Shown: one piece after another, positions 57,431 through 64,000 of the stretch
Position numbering within the stretch: position 1 is the stretch's first letter
Layout: every line of letters starts with the position of its first letter
Source of the DNA: Paenarthrobacter ureafaciens
GTDB taxonomy: Bacteria; Actinomycetota; Actinomycetes; Actinomycetales; Micrococcaceae
Reading direction: 5' to 3'
Length of the DNA stretch: 64,000 nucleotides
Assembly (NCBI RefSeq): GCF_004028095.1
Contig: NZ_SBHM01000007.1
Coordinates: 1,302,001-1,366,000 of the forward strand
The notes under the pieces: generated by a model
What the model saw: only the letters and a program-made list of their open reading frames with translations
Databases searched by the model: none
What the model was told of the DNA's origin: nothing
Translations under genes and position numbers: made by a program

Positions 57431-59314
57431 CTAGTCCTTCTTGGTGGGAGTCGGCTTCGGCTTGTCCGTTTCCGTGGGTTTGGGGGTCGGTGTCGGCTCC
57501 GGGGCGGGCGCCTTGGCCAGCGTTACCGTGATGGTCTTCCCCTGTTCCACTTCGGTGTTGGCGGCATCGCTCTGGGCCGTTACCTTGCCCGGTTCAACCT
57601 GTGTATTCTCCTGTTCGACGACGGCCATCAGCAGGCCGTTTTCCTTCAGGAGAGCCTCCGCCTCGGCTTGGGTGAGGCCTGCGAGCTGGGGCATCAGGAC
57701 GCGTCCGGAAGACACCTGCAGCTCAACGTTGGAGCCGGCTGCAATGGGTGCGCCCGGAGCCGGTCCTGTGGTGATCACCAGGCCGAAGGGCACCGTGGGG
57801 CTGTGCGTCCGGACGGTGGAAATGGCGCCGGTAATGCCCAGGCGCTTCAGGTAGTCGCGGGCATCGGGTTCTGTCCGCCCGGCTATGTCCTTGGGGATGG
57901 TGACCGAGCTGGGCCCGCTGGATATGTTGAGCACCACTTCGGCGTTCTGTTCCAGCATTGCCCCCGCATCCGGGGACGTGCCTATGGCCATGTCTTTCGC
58001 CACGGTGTCGCTCGCTACCCGCGTGGTCTTGGGAACCAGCTTGGCACCATAGAGCTCTTGGAGAGCCTGTGATTCGGACATATTGGCCACCGCAGGTACG
58101 GCAACTTTGGCGGGTGCCGGCGGCGCCGCGTTCACCACGCTGTAGATCCAGAACCCGGCCCCCGCAAGGACCAGGATGGTGAAGATTGCCAGGGTTGCCG
58201 CCCAGGCACGACGGCGGGACTTCTGCCGCGCTGTACGCTCGCGTTCCGGCGGGAGGCCAAGAGGAAGGTCGTCATCCGCCTGCCTGAGGGCATAGCCCTG
58301 TGGCTCCGCGTAGTCGGCGTGCTCGGGATCGTCATTGATCTGGTCGACGTTGAGGAATCCGACGGCGGTGGCGCTGAGCAGCTGTGTGGAGGGATTGTCG
58401 TCGTCCACGAGGTCGTTGGGGTCCGTGGGTGCCTCGCTGGCCGGAACGGCAGGTACGGGGACGCCGTTGCTGGCCGCCCTCAACGCACGGCGGAACGCAG
58501 CGGCGTCCTGGAACCGGTCGTCGCGGTTTTTCTGCAGGGCCTTGGCCAGGACGGAGTCCAATGCCTCGGACACGTCGGGGTTGTGGATGCTGGCCTTGTC
58601 CGGGGTTTCCCGAACATGCTGGTACGCGACGGAGACGGGACTGTCACCAACGAACGGCGGCCTGCCGGTCAACAATTCGTAGAGCAGGCAGCCGGCCGAG
58701 TAGAGGTCGCTCCGCGCATCGACTGTTTCGCCGCGGGCCTGCTCCGGGGAAAGGTACTGGGCAGTGCCCACAACGGCCTGGGTTTGGGTCATGGTCGCGG
58801 AAGAATCAGCCATTGCCCTGGCGATGCCGAAGTCCATGACCTTGACCTCGCCCGTATCGGCGCAGACCATCACGTTGGCAGGCTTGATGTCGCGGTGGAC
58901 GATCCCCGCCCTGTGGCTGTATTCCAAGGCCGACAGGACTCCCAAGGTGTAGCCGATGGAGCCCTCGACCGTCAGTTCCTTGGCCTTGATCATGTCCCGC
59001 AGGGTGCGTCCTGCCACGAATTCCATGACGATGTAGGGAACCCGCACGTCCTCGCCGGGTCCGCCCGGGATGGAGTATTCACCTGTATCGAAGATGGCCA
59101 CAATGGAGGCGTGGTTCAGGGCAGCGACTGCCTGGGCTTCGCGCTTGAACCTGGCCTGGAACTGGGGGTCCCGGGCGAGGTCGGCGCGCAGTACCTTCAC
59201 CGCTATGGTCCGTCCCAGCAGGGTGTCCGTCCCGCGGTAGACATCAGCCATCCCGCCACGACCGATCAGCTCACCCAGCTCATAGCGGCCGTTGAGGATG
59301 CGTTGCTCAGACAC
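57431..59314 (-). CDS. pknB: Ser/Thr protein kinase PknB with PASTA domains
   Basis: Membrane sensor kinase that controls peptidoglycan synthesis. From GTG 59314 (GAGGAGG upstream) it has 627 residues; a longer start exists at 59365. The kinase domain (about 10-275) has the glycine loop GRGGMADVYRG, IAVKVL, HRDIKPANV and DFGIA. A juxtamembrane linker, one membrane helix (about 370-390) and about three extracellular PASTA repeats follow; these bind muropeptides in related proteins. The tail is rich in Pro/Thr/Lys. Last gene of the kinase-PBP operon on the minus strand. Confidence 0.96.
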   Translation of the reverse strand: MSEQRILNGRYELGELIGRGGMADVYRGTDTLLGRTIAVKVLRADLARDPQFQARFKREAQAVAALNHASIVAIFDTGEYSIPGGPGEDVRVPYIVMEFVAGRTLRDMIKAKELTVEGSIGYTLGVLSALEYSHRAGIVHRDIKPANVMVCADTGEVKVMDFGIARAMADSSATMTQTQAVVGTAQYLSPEQARGETVDARSDLYSAGCLLYELLTGRPPFVGDSPVSVAYQHVRETPDKASIHNPDVSEALDSVLAKALQKNRDDRFQDAAAFRRALRAASNGVPVPAVPASEAPTDPNDLVDDDNPSTQLLSATAVGFLNVDQINDDPEHADYAEPQGYALRQADDDLPLGLPPERERTARQKSRRRAWAATLAIFTILVLAGAGFWIYSVVNAAPPAPAKVAVPAVANMSESQALQELYGAKLVPKTTRVASDTVAKDMAIGTSPDAGAMLEQNAEVVLNISSGPSSVTIPKDIAGRTEPDARDYLKRLGITGAISTVRTHSPTVPFGLVITTGPAPGAPIAAGSNVELQVSSGRVLMPQLAGLTQAEAEALLKENGLLMAVVEQENTQVEPGKVTAQSDAANTEVEQGKTITVTLAKAPAPEPTPTPKPTETDKPKPTPTKKD

Positions 59315-59372
59315 AGATGTGCCCTCCTCCCGGTGTGCAGGACCCTGCCGTGACGATGTCATCAAGGACTAC

Positions 59373-61220
59373 TTAGTTGCTCGGGCGGCCGCTGGGGCTA
59401 CCGCTGGAGGTTGACGGACTGGTGGGCACAACGGAGCGGGAGAGGAAGTACGTGACCGTAGAGCCTTCCTCAACTTCAGTTCCAACTGCGGGCGATGACC
59501 TGACGAAGGTGTTCGGTGCCTGGCCGACGGCACCGTTGACGGGATCTCCTGGAATCCAGCGGAGGCCGGCACCTTCGAGGGTGGCCCGCACCTGCGCCTC
59601 AGTGGCACCCGGAGCGATGTTGGGAACTTGGACTGTGGCGGGCTTCTCGGGTCCCTTGGAGTACTTGACGGTGATGGTGGTGCCGGGGTCGACAGGACCG
59701 CTCGGGTTCACGTCCACAACAATTCCGACGGCGGCGGTGTCGTCGAAGACCTCCTGGCCGTTGACGCCAAGGCCGAGGCCCCGAAGAGCCGCGCTGGCCG
59801 TTTCAAACGGCTGGCCCAGGTACTCTTCCGGAATGACGTTGACCTTCTGAGGTGTGGTCTGGGTCGGTGACGGCGCCTGGGAGGTTTGCGTGGGTGTGGG
59901 CGTTGCCGAAGTTGACGACGGCGCCGACGTCCGGCTGGGGCTGGACGATGTGGATTCACTCGGAGAAGGGCTCGGTGAAAAGAACCCGGACTGTGAAATC
60001 AGGAATCCAACCAAGGCGAAGAGAACCAGCAGGATCAAAGCCACCAAAGGCCAGGTCCAAGGACTGCGTTTCTTGCGGTCGGGCTCAGCGTCGTCGTAAT
60101 TGTCGTCGTCGCTGTAGATCACTTCTTCGTCATTGAGCTGACGCTCTGCCTCCAACGCATTGGCCCGGGCCAAGGCGTTGTCCGATGACGCTGCGGAAGC
60201 GCCTGCGGCGCCTGCAGCAGCCCCGGCGGCAGCTGCGCCGACCACCGGAAGTGCGGAAGTCGCCGTCGTCGATTGCTCTTTTCCGAATGGTGAGGCGACG
60301 ACGCCGGTGGGTGCCGTGGCGGTGTTGACGGGTGCGGTGAGGGGACCGGTTGAGTCCTCGAAGAGGAGCATGCCGGGCACCGCGGCGTGGGCGGTGGCGA
60401 TGTCTCCGTTACGGATCGCTTCCGCGGCTTCGGCCAGTTTTATGGCGTTGGCGGGACGGTTCTTGGGGTCCTTGGCCAGCATGGACATCAAGAGTGCGCG
60501 CACGGGCGTCGGCAGCGTCTCCGGAAGCGGCGGTGGAGCGTCGTTGACCTGTGCAAGGGCGATCGCAATCTGGGATTCGCCGGAGAACGGCCGGTGCCCG
60601 GTGAGGCACTCGTAACCGATGACGCCCAGGGAGTAAATATCCGAGGAACCCGTGGCGGTCTGCCCCGTGGCCTGCTCCGGAGCCAGATACTGGGCGGTGC
60701 CCATGACCTGTCCGGTCTGCGTCAGCGGCACTTGGTCGGCCAAGCGTGCGATGCCGAAGTCCGTGACCTTGACCCGGTTGTCCGGGGTGATCAGGAGGTT
60801 GCCCGGCTTGATGTCGCGGTGCACCAGGCCTTGTGCGTGTGCCACCGCCAGGGCGCGTGCCGTCTGGGAAATGATGGAAAGCGTCATGTCCGGAGACAGC
60901 ACCTGCTCGCGCTCCAGGATGGCGCTCAGCGGGTGGCCGGGGACGAGTTCCATGACCAGGTACGCCGAACCGGCCTCCTCGCCGTAATCGAAGACGTTGG
61001 CGATGCCGATGTGGTTGAGGAGCGCGGTGTGCCGTGCTTCAGCGCGGAAACGCTGGAGGAACCCGGGGTCGCCCGTGTATTCCTCCTTGAGCACCTTAAT
61101 GGCAACGATCCGGCCCAGAATCTGGTCCTTGGCCTTCCAGACCTCGCCCATGCCGCCAATCGCAATGCGACTGGTCAGCTGGAACCTGCCGCCGAGTGTG
61201 ATTCCCGAAGTAGGCCTCAC
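59373..61220 (-). CDS. pknA: Ser/Thr protein kinase, PknA-like, with C-terminal PASTA domains
   Basis: Second kinase of the cluster, 615 residues from GTG 61220. The kinase domain (about 10-265) shows [25 protein letters not shown] and DFGIARL; one membrane helix (about 390-412) separates it from a Ser/Thr-rich stalk and two PASTA-like repeats (about 460-595). Mycobacterial PknA has no PASTA, so this is the fuller form seen in some Micrococcales. It overlaps the pbpA stop by four bases (GTGA). It likely phosphorylates division and cell-wall proteins (family knowledge). Confidence 0.94.
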   Translation of the reverse strand: MRPTSGITLGGRFQLTSRIAIGGMGEVWKAKDQILGRIVAIKVLKEEYTGDPGFLQRFRAEARHTALLNHIGIANVFDYGEEAGSAYLVMELVPGHPLSAILEREQVLSPDMTLSIISQTARALAVAHAQGLVHRDIKPGNLLITPDNRVKVTDFGIARLADQVPLTQTGQVMGTAQYLAPEQATGQTATGSSDIYSLGVIGYECLTGHRPFSGESQIAIALAQVNDAPPPLPETLPTPVRALLMSMLAKDPKNRPANAIKLAEAAEAIRNGDIATAHAAVPGMLLFEDSTGPLTAPVNTATAPTGVVASPFGKEQSTTATSALPVVGAAAAGAAAGAAGASAASSDNALARANALEAERQLNDEEVIYSDDDNYDDAEPDRKKRSPWTWPLVALILLVLFALVGFLISQSGFFSPSPSPSESTSSSPSRTSAPSSTSATPTPTQTSQAPSPTQTTPQKVNVIPEEYLGQPFETASAALRGLGLGVNGQEVFDDTAAVGIVVDVNPSGPVDPGTTITVKYSKGPEKPATVQVPNIAPGATEAQVRATLEGAGLRWIPGDPVNGAVGQAPNTFVRSSPAVGTEVEEGSTVTYFLSRSVVPTSPSTSSGSPSGRPSN

Positions 61221-62674
61221 TTATTCAACACCGCCTCAAAAATCTTCTTTGCGTTCGGACTGGTTAGCTTTGAGCCGCTGAGCACATCCACACCTTCCAT
61301 GACGATGGTGACGGCCACTTGCGGGTCGTTCGCCGGGGCAAACCCGGTGAACCATGAATTGTTCAGGCCTGAATCACCGAGTTCGGCGGTGCCGGTCTTA
61401 CCGGCCACCTTGACTCCCGGGACGGACGCGCCGTTGGCGATGCCGTTGTCCACGGCGCTGGTCATCCATTCGGTGATCTGGCTGGCGATGGGTTCAGTGG
61501 TGCTCTTGCGGAGGGTTTCGGGCTTGGTTTCGCTGATGACGCGAAGGTCCGGCGCCCTGACGGTCTTCACCAGGCTGGGCTTCATCTGCGTTCCGCCGTT
61601 GGCGATGGCCGCGGTCATGAGGTTGATCTGCAACGGCGTAGCCTTCACGTCGCGCTGTCCCACGGAGGACTGTGCAAGCTGTGCCTGGTCAAGGTCCTTG
61701 GGGAAGACGCTCTGGGCCATCTGGAGCTTGAGCTGATCGCCGAAGTTGTCACCAAATCCGAACTTCTCAGCCTGCTCCCTGATGGCATCCTGGCCGAGGT
61801 CCAGGGCGATGCTGGCAAAAGGCGTGTTGCAGGACTGCTCAAGGGCGAAAGAGAACGACGCCGTCTCCCGGACGTTGCAGTTACCGCCGGCATAGTTGGG
61901 GAGGCTTGCGCTGGACCCCGGAAGCGGAAGGCTGGCCGGATTCGGCAGTTCGCTGTCCTTGTTGTACTTGCCCGAGTTCAGCGCTGCTGCGGTGTCGACG
62001 AGCTTGAAGACCGATCCCGGCGACAGCAGGTTGCCCGTGGGGCCGCTGACGTTCTGGTTCAGGTTGATGCCGGGAATCTGGTTCAGCTCGGTGTAGTTGG
62101 CCTGTGCTGCCTTGGTGTCATGAGTGGCGATGAGGTTGGGATCGTAGGAAGGCTTGGACACCATCGCCAGGATCGCTCCGGTCTTGGGGTTCGTCACCAC
62201 AATGGACCCGCGCTGGCCGTCAGGGATGAGGTCGTATGCGAGCTTTTGGATGTCCGGATCAAGGGTCAACTCAACGGACGCGCCCTTGGGCTCGTTGCCA
62301 AGGAACATTTGGCTGACGCGGTCCAGGAAGAGCTGGTCCGAGTTGCCGGCCAAGGTGTCGCCCATTGACTGTTCCAGGCCGGTGGAGCCAAATCCCTTAG
62401 AGAAGTACCCGGTGATACCGGCATAGAGTTCCGGCTCCGTGTACTTCCGCTGGAAGGCACAGGATTCCGTCCCTGGCACCGACTCGGCAATGGGCTTCCC
62501 GTCCACGATGATGGCGCCGCGGTCGTTGCAGAAGGACGCCAGGATGGCACGCTGGTTCCACGGGTTGGCGTTGAGCTCGTCAGCGCCGATGACCTGCACG
62601 TAGCTGATGGCACCGAAGATCAGCGCGAACATGGCGACGGCAGCCATCCATGAACTCCTAATAGCCTGGTTCAT
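61217..62674 (-). CDS. pbpA: Penicillin-binding protein PbpA (class B transpeptidase)
   Basis: Division-linked transpeptidase that works with the RodA/FtsW partner encoded upstream. The 485-residue protein has one N-terminal membrane helix (about 10-28), a dimerisation domain, then the transpeptidase with SVFK in [13 protein letters not shown] in EQSCNTPF and KTG in GKTGTAEL. Length and order are those of actinobacterial PbpA. ATG 62674 overlaps the upstream gene by four bases (ATGA), so it is translated with it. Confidence 0.95.
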   Translation of the reverse strand: MNQAIRSSWMAAVAMFALIFGAISYVQVIGADELNANPWNQRAILASFCNDRGAIIVDGKPIAESVPGTESCAFQRKYTEPELYAGITGYFSKGFGSTGLEQSMGDTLAGNSDQLFLDRVSQMFLGNEPKGASVELTLDPDIQKLAYDLIPDGQRGSIVVTNPKTGAILAMVSKPSYDPNLIATHDTKAAQANYTELNQIPGINLNQNVSGPTGNLLSPGSVFKLVDTAAALNSGKYNKDSELPNPASLPLPGSSASLPNYAGGNCNVRETASFSFALEQSCNTPFASIALDLGQDAIREQAEKFGFGDNFGDQLKLQMAQSVFPKDLDQAQLAQSSVGQRDVKATPLQINLMTAAIANGGTQMKPSLVKTVRAPDLRVISETKPETLRKSTTEPIASQITEWMTSAVDNGIANGASVPGVKVAGKTGTAELGDSGLNNSWFTGFAPANDPQVAVTIVMEGVDVLSGSKLTSPNAKKIFEAVLNK

Positions 62675-64000
62675 TGCTGCTTCACCGCCTCTGTTGGTGC
62701 GCTGGGTGTCTGTCCGGTGGCCGGCCTGCGTGCGGCCGGAGTGCTGCTGGTTGCTGGAGGTTTAGTGACCATGGGGGTGGTATCCACAGGGCCACGCGCC
62801 GTGTTGGAGATCATCAGCAGCAGGCCGACAATGATCCAGTTGGCCAGCAGCGAGGATCCGCCGGCGGCAAGGAACGGCGTGGTGAGGCCCGTGAGCGGAA
62901 TGAGCCGGGTAACGCCGCCGATCACCACGAAGCACTGCAGGGCGATAGCGAACGACAGTCCGCAGGCCAACAGCTTTCCGAAGGCATCCCTGGTTCCGAG
63001 GGCAGCGCGGAAACCGCGCGTGAACAGCAGGAGATAAAGCATCACCACGGCAAACAAGCCGATGAGTCCCAGTTCTTCGCCAATCAGCGCAACGATCATG
63101 TCGCTGTTGGCAAAGGGGACCAGGTCCGGCCTGCCTTGGCCGAGGCCGGTGCCCACCAGGCCGCCGTCGGCCATGCCGAACAGGCCCTGCACGATCTGGC
63201 CGCTGCCGCCGGGAGAACGTCCGAAGACTTCCGGGGTGAAGGCATTGATCCAGCTGTCGATGCGGAAAGCTACGTGGGCGAAGATCCGCGAGGCGATGAA
63301 GCCGCCGCCGAGTATGAGGGTGACACCAATGACCACCCATGAGATTCGGCTCGTGGCCACGTAGATCATCACGATGAACAAGCCGAAGAAGAGGATGGAG
63401 GAGCCAAGATCGCGCTGGAAGACCAGGACGCCGATGCTCACCAGCCACGCGGTGATCATGGGGCCAAGATCCTTGAAACGCGGGAACTGCATGGGGCCGA
63501 TCTTCCGGCCGGCCAACAGGATGAGGTCGCGGTTGGAGGATAGATACCCTGCGAAGAATATAGCGAGGGTGATCTTTGCGATTTCGCCCGGCTGGAAGGT
63601 CATGGGCCCTACCCGGATCCACACCCTTGCACCAAGGATTTCTCCGGCGGAGATGCCGGGAATCAGGGGAAGGAGCAGCAGGAACGCGCTCACTGCCAAT
63701 GAAATGTAGGTGAAGCGACGCAGGATCCGGTGGTCTTTGAGGAACCAGATCACCGCGATAGCGACCGCCATGGCGATCAGGGTCCATCGGAGCTGGTTGT
63801 TTCCCGTGTCGTCGCCGGGGGCATCCATGCGGTGGATGAGGGCCAGGCCCAAACCGTTGAGTGCAACGACAATGGGAAGTATTACTGGGTCGGCATATTT
63901 AGCCCGGAGCCTTAGGACCACGTGGAAGGCGAAGGCAGCTACAGCCAGAAGACTCGACTGGAACCAAAAGTCGTTGTCCAGGCCGGATTCAGAGTTGATG
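62671..64000 (-). CDS. FtsW/RodA/SpoVE-family peptidoglycan glycosyltransferase, partial
   Basis: SEDS polymerase. The frame is open to the right edge, so the N-terminus lies outside; at least 442 residues are visible. Hydrophobic segments are regular through the protein, and the family features GRSPGGSGQIVQGLFGMADGG and GLIGLFAVVMLYLLLFTRGFR are present, with LIPLTGLTTPFLAAGGSSLLANW near the C-terminus. Residues upstream of 63921 (GINSESGLDNDF-like) continue the same frame. In this cluster it is usually annotated ftsW or rodA and forms a pair with PbpA. Confidence 0.94.
   Translation of the reverse strand, partial: INSESGLDNDFWFQSSLLAVAAFAFHVVLRLRAKYADPVILPIVVALNGLGLALIHRMDAPGDDTGNNQLRWTLIAMAVAIAVIWFLKDHRILRRFTYISLAVSAFLLLLPLIPGISAGEILGARVWIRVGPMTFQPGEIAKITLAIFFAGYLSSNRDLILLAGRKIGPMQFPRFKDLGPMITAWLVSIGVLVFQRDLGSSILFFGLFIVMIYVATSRISWVVIGVTLILGGGFIASRIFAHVAFRIDSWINAFTPEVFGRSPGGSGQIVQGLFGMADGGLVGTGLGQGRPDLVPFANSDMIVALIGEELGLIGLFAVVMLYLLLFTRGFRAALGTRDAFGKLLACGLSFAIALQCFVVIGGVTRLIPLTGLTTPFLAAGGSSLLANWIIVGLLLMISNTARGPVDTTPMVTKPPATSSTPAARRPATGQTPSAPTEAVKQQ

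Noticed and set aside
58319..59353. 344-codon plus-strand frame over pknB
   Set aside because: Antisense shadow of the kinase; no domain or SD.

Overview
The window is a contiguous piece of a high-GC actinobacterial chromosome around the replication origin. Gene order (trxB-trxA, parB-parA-rsmG-jag-yidC-yidD-rnpA-rpmH, dnaA-dnaN-gnd-recF-dciA-gyrB-gyrA, tRNA-Ile/tRNA-Ala, ppiA-rhomboid, crgA-sortase-pabA-pknB-pknA-pbpA-rodA/ftsW) and protein style (DLW-39, DUF3566, CrgA, class E sortase) fit Micrococcaceae, most likely Arthrobacter or Paenarthrobacter. The genus is an inference from gene order and protein resemblance; no database was searched.

Layout. 1-11 kb: accessory and envelope genes: a flavin monooxygenase cut by the window edge, a lipoprotein penicillin-binding protein, a two-component system divergent from an ABC permease/ATPase pair, an HxlR regulator divergent from an NAD(P)-binding protein, a carotenoid-desaturase-like oxidoreductase, a GT87 membrane protein, and two tiny ORFs with strong ribosome-binding sites. 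11-19.6 kb: histidine phosphatase, CCA-adding enzyme, Nudix hydrolase, MurJ, a membrane protein resembling the pseudokinase plus sugar-binding tail of mycobacterial MviN, and trxB-trxA behind a SigR-type promoter.

19.6-25.7 kb: about 6 kb without a credible gene. It carries eleven parS sites (ten perfect, one with one change) and two matching triplets of DnaA boxes. A twelfth parS lies inside parA. The parB-to-rpmH block reads leftward. oriC (dnaA-dnaN spacer, with more DnaA boxes before dnaA) is at about 31.4-33.8 kb, and dnaA to gyrA reads rightward. A third DnaA-box-rich gene-free segment, internally duplicated, lies at 51.4-52.1 kb. Three regions within 30 kb could therefore bind DnaA.

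43.5-64 kb: two tRNAs, a GH84 glycosidase, an EamA transporter, a GT2 glycosyltransferase, an 11-residue-repeat membrane protein, cyclophilin, rhomboid protease, a tightly coupled alkylation-repair operon containing an ECF-like sigma factor (MGMT, sigma, MGMT, AlkB, then Tag), and the conserved cell-division/peptidoglycan kinase cluster, which runs off the right edge. No insertion sequence, prophage, CRISPR array or rRNA was seen.
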